Assembly (NCBI RefSeq): GCF_018320785.1
Contig: NC_054878.1
Location: 42,445,023-42,509,022 of the forward strand
DNA: 64,000 bases
Origin: Cheilinus undulatus
Taxonomy: Eukaryota > Chordata > Actinopteri > Labriformes > Labridae
Direction: 5' to 3'
Below the pieces are notes generated by a model, which saw only the letters and a list, made by a program, of their open reading frames with translations, was not told the DNA's origin and did no database searches. Positions 43,680 to 57,600 of the stretch are shown here, in pieces (position 1 is the first letter of the stretch; every line of letters starts with the position of its first letter). The position numbers and the translations under genes are program-made.

Positions 43680-45100
43680 TTGAGAAAAGTTCTCTTTTTT
43701 TTTTATAGTTCTATCAGTCAAACAAAACATTTGCTGTGTCATTTTAAATTTTCTTTTGTCTTAAACTAAGGGTAACTCCTTTTTAGATAGGCTACACAAC
43801 AACTTTTATAGGTAAAAGATTTTAACATGAACTTAACCACAGAAAAGAAACTGCAACAACCAAATAACTATACCGGACACACTTTAGAATAAAAGTACCG
43901 AAAACGCAGGTGAGCTTACCAGAGAAACTATGTGATCAGGCTTTTATTTAAGAAGACTCAGTGAAAGTTTCCTGTATCTGTCATGTCAGACTGGAATTTA
44001 TTGAAACTTGAGTTAAACAAGTTATTCAAGCAAATTTCAAAGAATTTAAGCAAATAAACTTCCTATATTATCAGTTTAGTTATGTGCGAATAGGCGATTG
44101 TTCATGTCTAGTGTGAACATAGCATTTGAGGTTGTTTGGGCTGTTTTTTGGCTTTTGTGGTCAAAATTTTTTTTTTTTTTTTTGACAATTTTGATCTTTT
44201 CGACTATTTTGACCTTGTTAATGCCGAAAGCGCTACTTTTGGTGGGTACGTGATTTTTCGATAGAATTTGGAAATTTTAATATCAGAACTTGTAACTAGT
44301 CAATAATAAAGTGTTCACTTTTTGTGCACAATCAGAGTATTGGTGTCTAAAAATGTCCCATTGAAACCCATTGTAAATGCAGTTTTTGATCCTCCAGCCA
44401 TCACAATAAAAATAACATGCATTTTATGATATTAGGCTTTCATTCTGGAGTCATTGCTTCAAATTTGCAGTTTTTCCAGTTCATCATAAAATGTCAGCGG
44501 TATTCCCATATTTGGCTTGTGGGGAAATTGCATGTTTTTCCCTGGTTTCCTATAGGGGCACTACTATAACAACTGATTAAAATCTAAATATTAAAAAAAA
44601 GCTTAAAATTAAAAGTTGTTTCTTAACATTAACACATTCAAGGCTGTGTTAATCCACCTCAATGAAATCCACTTTGCATGTATATGAAAGATAGCTAATT
44701 TTTGTGTATGTTGCATTGCAAACATCAGGTGTTTGCACTTAAACTGGCATTAAAAGGGTTAATTCCCTAAAATCAATCAACATTTGCTATCTATTATCAG
44801 GTCTGATTGTGATGAAAAAGAATTCAAAAAAGTTGGGGAAAATGTGTACTATCTTGATCATTTATGTGACACCATCTGAGGGTTAAAGAAGCAGCACTCA
44901 GACTAGCAGTCTGAGATCTGCTGGTTCCTCAGGACCAGCTCTGGTGAGAACTGAAGGGGAAGTATTCTGGTGAGAATGTGGGGCACAAGAGCTTTCATGA
45001 AAACCAGTAAAACCACTTCAAGGTGTTTGGGTCGGTGAAACAAAGTCTCTTAAACATTTAAACGCTGATGAGATGTTTCACTGTGCTTTGCTGCTTTACA
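43680..45100. other. no gene; AT-rich intergenic sequence
   Basis: Long T run at 44168-44184. A 'ctgagggttaaag' at about 44875 resembles the TTAA-type terminus seen at 7650 and 32260, but no matching left end was found. No exon-like stretch. Confidence 0.4.
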
Positions 45101-45144
45101 GAGATAGCAGTATAGGACTGTGAAGCATAAAGACACACAACCAT

Positions 45145-45345
45145 GATTCCAAAAAAGTTGGGACACGGTGTAAAATGTGCATAAAACAGAATGCAATCAT
45201 TTGTAAATCTCATAAAGCCATACTTTATTCACAATAGAACATAAACACATGACAGATGTTGAAACTGAGACATTTCATGAATAATATTAGTTCATTTTGA
45301 ATTTGATGGCAGTGACAAATCTCAAAAAAGTAGGGACAGGGCCTT
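45145..45345 (+). mobile_element. short DNA element ('gattccaaaaaagttgggac')
   Basis: The end 'gattccaaaaaagttgggac' and internal 'ttgaaactgagacatttcat' and 'tttgatggcagtgacaaatc' belong to a very common fish short repeat. It is truncated at the right near 'aaagtagggacagggc'. Confidence 0.6.
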
Positions 45346-45679
45346 GTTTACTGGTGTGAACTGGTCTACTGGACGTTACCTAACTGGTTCTACTGACTAT
45401 TAATGCTACTGGTTTCCCTGAGTGATGTTAGTTATTTTAAATTATAGTAATATCTTTATTATTTCTACTAATAACTGTAATTGTACCATTTTTATTCTGT
45501 AACCCAACATCATTGTAAATGAGAGAAACCCCAGTGATCCTGGAGATTCGAATAAAGGTTGATGATGTCTGATCGTTGACTCAGCAAAAGTAGTGTGGAA
45601 ACCAGGATTGATAATGATTGATTGGTGATTGGTCTGGTCTGGTCAAACTTCTGCAGAAGACCTATCGTCATCATGATCA

Positions 45680-48600
45680 TCACCCACCTGTAGAAAACAA
45701 ACACAACACAGCGAGTTAGACAAATGAGAACTTGTGGTACATAACATGCTCATTTTTAAAAATCTCACCTTGAGTTCTTGCCCAAATGTTGACCACCACA
45801 ACAGAAATTATGAGAGCTGATAAACCTGCAGAGACAATGATGAACCTCCACTGAGCTGCAAAGAGAGCAAAAACATCAACACCTGTGTCCTGATTAAACT
45901 CATAAAGAAAAGAGATCAGGATTTATTTAGTACAGTATTCAAACAGGATTAGTATTACTACAGGAAGACCTCTAATGATTCATGATAGTGAGGATTTCTG
46001 TGTTTTTATACCATAGGAATCGACCATGTCTGTGATTTGGACTATTAAAATTCCAAGGGAAATTACCGACCTCATTTTAGCCAACAACGAGGCCCTCTGG
46101 TCTTAGATCATTATTACATTAGGTACGACTGCTCTGTATTGTGCCCGGTGTGATTGAATGGGCCAATGCTGTATGGATTCTACAGTTTTTGAAGAGATGG
46201 GAGATGTTTGATATTGCTTTAAAGCAGGAGTGTCAAACTCAAGGCCCCAGGGTCAATGGTGCACTTATACCTGGCCCAGCAGATAATGATATTTTTATTA
46301 TAACTGGCCCACCAGTATGAGGTCCGCAGATTTCCTCTAGTATAAAAATGTAAACTTAACCTTGATGATTTATGTCCTTGTTGAGTCATGAAAATTAGAA
46401 AAAGGAAACAGTAAAAATAATTTGATAAAAAGTCAGAAACGTGGGAAAGAAATTCGTTTTATCTATATTTTCAATTTTGCATCTCACAGTTACTGTCATT
46501 TGTGGACGGCACGGCCACGGTGATTTCAGAATCCTGTTTTTGATGCAGTGCCATCTGAGGGCCTGAAGACTAAGAGCATCCCAAAAAGTTTCCCTGAACA
46601 ACATCAAATGCTTACTGGTTGCACAATGGCAGGAAGTACACATGCATCTTTTATCAACATGAAACTTTGCATCAATAATTTTTCTGACCCACAGACATTT
46701 GGCATTTGTTATGAATCAGTGCTGTATAAATAAAAATTGATTGATTAATGATCCCGAGTAATTAGATCCTTACTTGCATGCATAGTGAATGCAGATCTAT
46801 GCTGAACAAGCCTAACTTTGTCTTTAAAAAAGTACAGCAGAGAGAGAGAAAGATTGATCTTGTAAAAACAGGAATCCCATTACCTGCTCTTATATCTCTC
46901 TCTGTTGTTCCCTCTGGTTCCTTCGTTGCTGTTGTTGTTATGGGTGATGTTTCTACAGCTGTGGAAGTATTTGGGGGTGTTGTAGCCTCCTTATCTGTAA
47001 TGATGAACACAGCCAGTTAAATATCAGAATGACGTTGTTTTCAAATATTCATACTTTAGATCCATTGAAGATTAAACAACATTTACTTGACTGGTTAGAC
47101 CAGGAACACGTTACAATAAGATAGAGAATAACTGGTGTCACGATGTTCTCAGATAGGGAAATGGAGATCACCTGAGCACAGTGAATGGGTTTCAAGTGAT
47201 TTTATAAAGAAACCTGTGTATGGAAGGTCCAGTCACTGGTTAATCAGTATTCCTGGCAACCATTACACCATGAAGACAAAAGAACACCCAAAGCAACTCA
47301 GAGAAAAGCTTATTGAAAAGTATAAGTCTGGGGATGGATATAAAAACATTTCCAAGGAACTGAACATCTTTCAGAGTTCAGTTAAATCTATTATGAAGAA
47401 ATGAAAGGAATATGGCCCATGTGTAAATCTGTCTAGATCAGGCCGTCCTCACAAACTGAGTGGTCGTGCAAAGAGGAGACTAGTGAGAGAGGCCACCAAG
47501 ACACCCATGACTATTCTGTATTCTGAAGGAGTTACAAGCTTCAGCAGCTGAGATGGGAGAGACTCTGCAGACAACTGTTTATAAGCAGTCAAAGCTTTAT
47601 AGGAGAGTGGCAAAGAGAAAGCCACTGTTGAAGAAAACACAGATTAAATCTGGACTAGAGTGGGAGACTTCATGGTCAAGTGGAAGAATGTTCTTTCGTC
47701 TGATGAGACCAAAATGGTGCTTTTTGGCCATCAGACAAGATGCCAAACACTACACATCACCAAAACACACCTATTTAAACACATTTTTTTTCTTTTTCAA
47801 CCGCATTTTCTGCAGATTTGTTCTACTTTAAACCAATTTTTGCTACTTTTGACCCATTTTTTGCCACTTCTAAACCAATCCCATCACTTTTCCTGCAGAT
47901 CTTTGCCACTTTCAACCCATTTTTTCCATTTAAAACCCATTTTTACTACTTTGTACTGATTTTTTGCCACTTTCAACCCATTTTCAGTACATTTAAGCTT
48001 TTTGATGCCAATCTTAACTGCATTTCACTCTTTGTTAATGTGCAGCCAATTTTAAACTCTTTTTTATCCTTTTCCATCACTTTTCATATAGTTTTCCTTC
48101 CACTTTCTGCCTTTATTTGCCTCTGTTAACCAATTTTTCCCCATTATTAACCCCTTTCATACTACTTTTTATGTCTATTTTTGCCTGTTTAGATCTCATT
48201 TCACTTTTCCTATCCCAGCTGTCATTGGGCAAAAGGTGGGGTACACCCTGGACTGGTCGCCAGTCAATCGCAGGGCTGACATACGGAGACAGACAACTAG
48301 ACATGCTCACATTCACACCCATGGCAAATTCAGAGCCACCAATTAACCTAACAAGCATGTTTTTGGTGGTGGGAGGAAGTAGGCAGAGGTACAGACACAG
48401 ACCATTTCATGAGAGCAACAGTAAACAAGGGAAAGACAACACTGAAGCACGGTCCTACTGAGAAACTGATTGCTGTTGTACTTACAAAACCAGCAACCAA
48501 ATTCAGGCTCTTTAGGTTTGAACAGGACATGTTTGGTACTTAGAAGTGCAAAGAGTGTATTCATATTGTTCAAAAGGGAAACAGGAAACCCCTTTTAGTG

Positions 48601-51600
48601 TTGTTTTGTCTTCTAAGTAACACTGAACAAAGGTCAAGTGGGGGTGTGAAATGGTATCTGTTTATGCTTTTACTGTCTGAGGCTGTATGGTGCATTCAGG
48701 GGTGTGACGGCAACACGTACTCTGTACTGTATCCACCGGAGAAATGATTGAGATGTACACCACACTCCAAATTATTATGCAAATTGGATTTAAGTGACAT
48801 AAACATTCAATTTCTTGTTTTTCAATGAAACTCATGGATGGTATTGTGTCTCAGGGCTCTTTGGATTTTTGATAATTATTTTGCTGAGTGAGCCCAATTA
48901 AAGGAAACCTACTTAAGAAGGACTTTCCACATTATTAAGCAGGCCACAGGTTTCAGCAATATGGGAAAGAAAAAGGATCTCTCTGCTGCTGAAAAGCCTC
49001 CAATAGTGGAATGCCTTGGACAAGGAATGAAAACATTAGATATTTCATGAAAAATTAAGCGTGATCATTGTACTGTGAAGAAATGTGTGTCTGATTCAGA
49101 GCACAGACAGGTTATGCAGATAAAGGCATAATGAGGAAGGTTTCTGGCAGACAAATTCAAGGGATTAAGAGAGCAGCTGCTAAAATGCCATTACAAAGCA
49201 GCAAACAGGTATTTGAAGCTGCTGGTGCCTCTGGAGTCCCACCAACCTCAAGGTGTAGGATCCTCCAGAGGCTTGCAGTCGTGCATAAACCTACTATTCG
49301 GCCACCCCTAACCAATGCTCACAAGCAGAAACGGTTGCAGTGGGCCCAGAAATACATGAAGACTCATTTTCAAACTGTCTTGTTGACTGATGAGTGCTGT
49401 GCAACCCTGGATGGTCCAGATGGAGGAGTAGTGGATGGTTGGTGGATGGCCACCATGTCCCAACAAGGCTGTGACATTGGCAAGGAGGGGGCTGAGTCAT
49501 GTTTTGGGCCATAATCATGGGGAGAGAGCTTTAGGGCCCTTTAGGGTCCCTGAAGGTGTGAAAATGACCTTGGCAAAGTATATAGAGTTTCTGACTGCCT
49601 TCCATGGTACAAAAAGAAGAACTGTGCCTTCCGTAGCAAAATGATCATGCATGACAATGAACCATCTCATGCTGCAAAGAATACATAAAAGGAGAGAAAC
49701 TCATGGTGTGGCCTCCATCCTTCCCTGACCTCAACCCTATTTAGAACCTTTGGAGCATCCTCAAGCTAAAGATCTATGAGGATGGGAGGCAGTTCACATC
49801 AAAACAGCAGCTCTGGGAGGATGTTCTGACATCCTGCAAAGAATTTCAAGCAGAAACTCTCCAAAAACTCACAAGTTTAATGGATACAAGAATTGTGAAG
49901 GTGATGTCAAAGAAGGGCTCCTATGTTAACATGGAACTTGGCCTGTTAAGAAGAAGTAGCTTTTGATTTCAGTAAATATGACCTCCTAATGCTGTAAATT
50001 CAACAAATGACCATTTTCTGTTGAAACTCTGTTGTGCATAATAATATGGAACAGCGCTTTTTCAGTTTTTTATTTTTGAAAAGAAAAGGTTATCACTGGG
50101 AAGTTCAGTAAAATCTGAATCATACTCTTCTTGAAAACTTGAAAATTATGCTGACATTTGCATCAACTATTTAGAAAAGTCAGAGAAAAATATCATTTGC
50201 ATAATAATCTGGAACGTGATGTAGTTGATTTTAAGCAGCTCTTACCTGATGGGAGTCTAAAGAGAAACAGCTTCACTGAGCCTGTGTCTCTGTCCATGAC
50301 TTCACACTGCAGTGATGTGTATCTTGATTTGTACATGAAATGATCAGGCTCAAACGTGACGAAGGCATAGCAGTGAAAGCTCAACACTGACGGACCCTCT
50401 GGATCTTTGTTCACACCTTTACCCTGGTAGAACCACTGCACTCTGTGTTTGCAGCGCTCGACTGATGACACCGCGCAGCGTAGCGTCACACCGTTGCTTT
50501 TACTCACTTCAGTCACTGTTAAGGAAGGAGAGGTTGTGTCATAAATGTCGATTTTTACTACATGTGTTAAAATGATATCTCCAGATGAAAGCTTGTGAAT
50601 GTAAATACTCACTGTAAACAACAGAGACATCAACCACAGTACCCTGAGCTTGGCTGACCTCTGACGTGGACTGTTGGCAGATGTAATGACCAGCATCGGC
50701 ATATATGACCTTCTTTAAAACCAGAGAACAGTTTTCTGTTACACTCAGCCTGTCTGATTTAAATCTGGTGTTTTCAACAGTCTGCCCATGTTTAACAAGC
50801 TCAACTGTTTCTGTGTTTGTCAGACTACGAAAGATCCACATAGCGCTGTCACAGTTCTGCTGACTGGGGTTCAGATCTTCACAAGGTAGCGTGACCTTAT
50901 CTCCTTCTCTGACGAGCATGGAGACGGTTCGATTTCCACCTGCTGACAAAACACGAGAAAAATCACACAAAATTGATATCAGCAGATTCAATGCAGTCTG
51001 TAGATTCATTTGTTATCTTGAGTGTAGCGCTAATGTTAAAACAGTCCACTGCAACTGTAGAAACACCATGTTTATGGCATGCTAGGTCATTCTTTTAAAT
51101 GTTAAAAGACGGAAAGACAAGAGCGGCACAACTGGGCTGAGGTGACTTGGATCTAAAGTTACGAAGTGTAATTTTAGATCCATTGTGAGTAAGATGCTCT
51201 TCAGTGTTGGAGTAATTTTACAGTCTTGATCCACCAGTGTCAGTTCAGCTTGGTAAAGACTCAGCTGATCTAACTTCTGCCCACTAACTTTTGTAATCTG
51301 GGTGGTGTGTGGGCAGAGTTTCCCATCGTGCCCTTGGGCAGAGTGCTGAGCTGTGTTTGTATGTTGCCTGTTATACAGCGATCCCTGCTGCGGTTCATTA
51401 GCTCATATTTCTGGTGGATTGTTGTTGATTTTTATATAAAGCATGTTTGCACCATGAGTGAAGTTATCCACTGAGTTAGAGTTACTGCCTATGACTGTAG
51501 TCGCCCCTAAAGCTGTAGCTTTCAACTGGTTTAGCATCAGGACCCACCCCTACCTCTTATCTTTAATGGAAAAAGGGCAGGTTGACATGAAGTTGAACAG

Positions 51601-54600
51601 AGAAATGTAACAGAACAAAGATGAAGATATTTTCAAGTCTTTTTGCCACATCTTTGTTTCCAGACACACATCTGCGACCTACTTTTGGGTCCCGAGCCAC
51701 CAGTTGAGAACCATGGTCTTAAAGGACACATAGAGCATGTTCTTCATCAGTATGCATCAGCTTACTGTGAGGATGACTCTCTGCTTTGTTCTTCCTCAGA
51801 CCCAACCTGCCACAGAGTTTCAAGAGTTACCACAGCTCTGACCAGGCCTGCCCACAGTTGGCGGAGCCCTGAAAGCCCCTGCTGTGATTTGTTTATGTTA
51901 ACTTGTATGTTTTTTTTATCCTAGCAGCATTGGTGCCAGCGCTTTGGCTAACTGTTCCCTCATTTTACAATGTTACAATGTTACAATGTCATTTAGCAGA
52001 CGCTTTTCTCCAAAGCGACGTACATTTGAGAGCAAGAACAACACAAGCAATGATCAAGACAAGAAGAAACAACATTAGTAAGTGCCATCAAGTGCTTCAG
52101 GTCCAATTGGACGCAAGTGCTGCCATGTAGAGTTTAAGGCAGAGTACCTAAAATATACGGTGTTTATGGAGTTTTTTTTTTGTTTTGTTTTGTTTTGTTT
52201 TGTTTTGTTTTGTTGTTTGTTTTTGTTTTTTGTTTTTTTTGTTTTTTTTTTTGTTATTAGACAGCAACAATGAATCAAGGAAAATGTGGGATCACTAATC
52301 GCCATTCATTAGACTTCACAACAACTATTTACCAAGTACCAAGTGCTGGATCATTCCCAAAGAGCTGGGCAAAGAAATCCCAGAAGTAGAGCAGGACAGT
52401 GCGAGCTAACTATAGTTGGGAAACTCATTCAACCACTGGGGGCAGCAGTGGAGAATAGTCTGGCTGAGACTCAATCTACTACTGGGGACAACAGTAGAGA
52501 ATTGCCTAGCTAAGTGCAAAGTGTTCTCTGAAGAGCTGGGTCTTTAGCCTTCTCTTGAAAGTAGAGAGGGAGTCTGTAGATCGAATGGAGTTGGGTAATT
52601 CATTCCACCATTTAGGGACAACAGAGGAGAAGAGTTAGTGACTTAGGAGCATGATGTGCTGGAAGTACCAGGCGCCTTTCGCTGGCTGAGCGTAGTGGGC
52701 GAGAAGGGGTGTAGACCTGGATGAGGGACTCCAGGTAAACAGGAGTAGTTTTAGTTACTGCTTTGTAAGCAATGATTAGAGTTTTGAATTTAATGCGAGC
52801 TGCAACTGGAAGCCAGTGTAGAGAGATTATAAGAGGCGTGACATGAGCTCTCTTGGGTTGGTTGAAGACCAGACGTGCTGCTGCGTTCTGGATCAACTGC
52901 AGAGGTATAACTGTGCATGCAGGTAGGCCTGCCAGTAATGAGTTACAGTAGTCAATACGTGATATTATAAGAGCCTGTACCAGGAGTTGTGTAGCATGCT
53001 CTGTCAAGTAGGGTCTGATCCTCTTGATGTTGTAGAGGGCGAAACGGCAGGACCGAGCAATCGAGGCCACATGGAGCTTGAAGGTTAGCTGGTCATCAAT
53101 CATGACACCCAGATTCCGGGCTGACTTAGTGGGCAAGAGATTATTTGATCCAAGCTGGATACTGATCTGCGGTTCCATAGTGGGACTGGCTGGGATGATA
53201 ATGAGCTCCGTTTTGGGCAGGTTGAGCTGAAGGTGACGTTCCCTCATCCATTTAGAAATATCAGCAAGGCAGGATGAGATCCGAGCTGAGACAGTTGTGT
53301 CACCTGGTGGAAAGGACAGGAATAGCTGTGTGTCGTCTGCATAGCAGTGATAAGAAAAGCCATGGGAGTGGATGATTGCACCAAGTGAGGTGGTGTATAT
53401 TGAGAAAAGTAGGGGACTAAGCACAGACCCTTGAGGCACCCCTGTTGATAAGCCATGCAGTTTAGACACTCCCTTCCACGATACTCTAAAAGATCTCCCT
53501 GTGAGGTAGGACTTAAACCACTGTAGGGCAGATCCTGACATACCAAGTGAAGAGAGTGTGGAGAGGAGGATTTGGTGGTTTACTGTGTCAAAGGCAGCGG
53601 ACAGATCCAGCAGTAAGAGAACTGAAGACTGACCAGCTGCTCTGGCCAAGCGAAGTGATTCCTTTACCGACAAAAGTGCAGTTTCAGTAGAGTGGCCCCG
53701 TCTAAAGCCAGACTGATTCTGATCAAGTAGATCATTGTTCTGCAAGTGTTCTGAGAGCTGGTTGAAGACTGTGCGCTCCAGTATTTTTGATAGGAATGGG
53801 AGAAGTGAGACCGGCCTGTAATTTTCAACCAGGGCTGGGTTGAGAGTGGGTTTTTTGAGCAGTGGTGTAACCCGCGCTTACTTGAAAGCAGCTGGGAAAA
53901 CACCTGTGGACAGAGAGGAGTTAATGATACAACTCACAGCAGGGCTGATTGTGGGCTCAATCGCCTGCAAGAGATGTGATGGTATCGGATCGAGGGGACA
54001 GGTTGTGGGCTTAGAGTCAAGCAGAAGCCTGGTGACCTCGCTCTCACTTAGTGGAGAGAATGAGCTAAGTGATGCATCACTAGCTGGTGGCAGAAAACTG
54101 AGTTGGACAGGCTCAGAGAATTGGTTGCTGATGGTAGAAACCTTGTCAGTGAAGTAGGAGGCGAACATGTCTGGAGTCAACATACTGGAGGGTTGTGGGT
54201 TTGAAGGAGAGAGGAGCGAGTTAAAAGCAGAGAAGAGTTTGCATGCATCAGTGGCAGCACAGCTCTTTGATTGATAGAACGCCTTCTTAGCAGATTTTAG
54301 AGCAGAGGTAAAACAGGACAGTTTTTGCTGATAAGCACTCAAGTCAGTGGTTTGTTTGGATTTACGCCATTTTCTCTCTGCCGCCCTGAGCCCTGCCCTT
54401 TGGGTTCTGATGACCTCAGTGAGCCAGGGACAAGGTGGAGTATTTCGAATAGGCTTAGACACCAGAGGGCAGAGTTTGTCCAGAGAGGAGGTCAGTGAGG
54501 AGCAGAATGTGTCTGTGGCCTCGTTAACAGTGAGTGTGAAGGACTCGTTACATGAGGCTAGTGCAGCTGAGACCTCGTCAGACAGCTGTGTTGGGTCAAG

Positions 54601-57600
54601 TGACTGAAGGTTTCTGCGGTATGATCTTAATTGAGTAGTAGATTGTTGAAGTTCAGGTAAGCCAAGTGAGAACTGAATGAAGTAGTGGTCAGAGAGGTGA
54701 AGTGGTGTTACACTCAAATTAGCCGTGGAGCAATTGCGAGTTAGAATCAAATCCAGTGTATTACCAGCCTTGTGTGTAGGAGGCGTTTGAACCAGTTTCA
54801 AGTCAAAGGAGGACAGTAGTGAAATAAAATCAGTAGCCTGGGCTCTATCCAAGTGGATGTTCATGTCACCCATGACAACCAATGGTGTGCCATCATCAGG
54901 GATGTCTGAGAGTAACATGTCCAGTTCCACAATAAAGTTGTCCAGGTGACCCCCAGGTGGGCGGTATACCACAACCATGTAAGCCTTTATTGGGGCAGTG
55001 ACCTGTACTGCATGATATTCAAATGAGGTGTTATTGTCCAAGGGTTTGAACTGGCTGAAGTTCCAGCTATGAGAAAGAATAATGCCTGTGCCACCTCCTC
55101 GGCCAGAAGAGCGAGGTGTATGAGAGAACACTGCATCAACTGATAGAGCAGTTGGTGTTACAGTGTTCTCAGGACGGACCCAAGTTTCTGTCAGGGCTAG
55201 GACCTGAACGTTAGGCAGTTTAGTGAGGGAATTGATGAATTCTGCTTTGTTAACTGCAGACTGGCAGTTCCAGAGGCCAACTGTGATAAAAGGTTGTGGA
55301 AAAGAGGCATTCTGCAAAGTGGATAGATTATGCAGGTTTCGTTTTCTGTAACTATTGTGCTTCTTTCTGTTCCCATATATGACTTGTATTTTTTGGTTGC
55401 ACATGTTGCGTTAGACTGCTGAGGTGCGTTAGACTGTTATGAGGCAGTGCTGCCTGTCGGTGGCCTTGCTCGGTGGACTCGCACAGGTAGACTCGCTGGT
55501 CTTTACCCAATGTGGTCTTTACACAATTGGGCTTCCACAAGGGCTGACACTTACGCTGACGCTTCAGCGCAGTCTGTGTACTTATATAGAGAGATATGCC
55601 ACAGATGTGCACAATTGAGTTGATTGTGCACAGCCGCTAACCGCCCCAGCTGGCAAATTTAGATTCAAACTCTCTTAAAGCTTGGACTACAGTGAAACTC
55701 CGCCCCGGCTGTTTTCACTTTAGCAATCAATAGAGGGAGCCACACGCGTCAACTGCCTCACCTATTGTTGCAGAGAGAGTGAAACTAACATGTTCAGCCT
55801 AAGCAAAACTGCCAACAACCTACTTCCAACTGAAACAACCAAAAGCAGATTCCTCTTACCAAGTAGCTTCTCCCTTCCTATCTCAAAGATCAGAGCTTGT
55901 CACCTTATATTTGTGTGTCACCTTATATTTGGGTCAGATGTTAGAATTGTTTAGTTGTGCCACTTTTAGAATCTCTTCATCACTTTTTCTACCCATTTTA
56001 GCAACATTTTCGTCTTTTTTGCCACTTTCAAGTTGTTTCAGTCACATTTTGCCACTGTTGATCCATATTTGCCATTTTTTGCCACTAAAAGCAATTTCAC
56101 CACTTTTTTGTCACTTTTGTCCCATTATTGCCAATTTTTGCCACTATAATCCACTTTTGTTCATTCTTTGCCACTTTTGACCAATTTTTGCCACTTTTAA
56201 CCCATTTTCACCACTTTTTGCCCCTTTTAGCGCCCTATTGCCCCTTTTATCACCTTACTGTCAATTATTGACATTTTTACACTTATGCTGCTTCTAGTTT
56301 GTTTCAGCCACTTTTTGCCGCTTTAAACTCATTTTTGGCACATTTTTTCCCCTTTCAAACCAATTTTCACCACTATTTGTCACTTTTATTAGCCAATTTT
56401 CCACTGTTAGCCCATTTTTGCTAATTATTTTCACTTAAAAACAACCTGTTTACTTCTTTTTGCTTATTCTAACCTATTTTGACAATTTTTCTTGTCACTC
56501 TTCACCCAATTTTGCCACTTTATCTGTAATTTTTAATGCCACTTTTAGTCCATTTTTGCCGCTTTTAACCCATTTCACCACTTTTTGCCCCTTTTAACAC
56601 CCTTTTCCACTTTTATACCTTTACTGCCAACTATTGACATTTTTACGCTTTTTTCCAGTTGTTTATCACTTTTTGCTGTTTTCAACCCATGTATAATACT
56701 TCTTAGATTTTTCAGCCACTTTTAACTCATTTTGGACACCTTTCTTGCCCCTTTAAACCAATTTTACTGCTTTTGTCATTATTTATTGCCCCTTTTCCAC
56801 TTTTAGCCCATTTTTGCCAATTAGTTTTACTTAAAAACCACCTCTTTACAACTTTTTGCTTATTTTAACCTATATCCACCACTTTTTTGTCACTTTCTAC
56901 CCAATTTGGCCACTTTTACCCCCCTTTCTCCACTTTATCCACAACTTTTAGTGCCAATTTTAGTCAATTTTTGCCACTTTTAACCCTTGTTCACCACTTT
57001 TCTCCCCTTTTAACACCCTTTTCCACTTTTATACCTTTACTGCCAATTATTGACATTTACGCTTTTTTCAGTTGTTTTTCACTTCTTGCTGCTTTCAACC
57101 AATGTATGCTGCCTGTTATTTGTTTCAGCCACTTTTTGCCACTTTAAACTCATTTTTACACATTTTTCCACTTTCAAATCAATTTTCACTGCAGCATGTC
57201 ACTTTTAATAGCACCTTTTCCACTTTTAGCCCATTTTTGCCAATTAGTTTCACTTAAAAACCACGTTTTCTACTTTTTGCTTATTTTAACCTACTTCTAC
57301 TGCTTTTCTTGTTACTTTCTACCCAATTTTGCCACTTTTAACCCATTTTCCCAACATTTTTTTGTTAATCTTAATCAATATTGCAACTTTTTACCACTTT
57401 CAAACCATTCTGTCTCTTGTTGCCAATTTTTGCATGATTTTTCTATTATTTAAATACGTTCTGCTAAAGTTGTTACAGTTTCTTCTTTTTTTCTAGCCTC
57501 CTGTCTTCTGACATTAATTTCAGTTGGTTTAGTTCAACATTTTTATCATTACCTTAAAAAGAAAACCTTTGTCCTCCTTTACTCACCTTTATATAAACAC

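Larger units (their letters stand above)
51968..55760 (-). mobile_element. L2-like LINE, nearly intact
   Basis: Non-LTR retrotransposon in the gene 5 leader intron, read on the minus strand. From the Met at 55404 a frame runs through an APE-type endonuclease (ALTETWVRPE; VYRPPGG; VMGDMNIHLD; LDLILTR; LSDHYFIQF). It then continues through reverse transcriptase (NYRPVSLLPFLSKILE; FRRGHSTETAL; DLSAAFDTVNH; TGVPQGSVLSPLLFSIY; YADDTQLF) to 52612, interrupted only by one TAA at 53880-53878. A frameshift near 52640 separates the last residues (WWNELPNSIRS). The 3' region carries an (aaaac)n run at 52168-52258. It ends with 'gcgtctgctaaatgaca' and 'attgtaac' tandem units at about 51968-51995, as in L2-type elements. 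The 5' limit near 55760 is approximate. Confidence 0.8.

Noticed and set aside
47660-48461. Several overlapping plus-strand frames of about 100 codons
   Set aside because: They cross from a Tc1 relic into minisatellite and a retroposon tail, so they are composite artefacts.
53840-54607. Plus-strand frames of 105 and 86 codons
   Set aside because: They are antisense to the LINE endonuclease/reverse-transcriptase frame, which has clear motifs.
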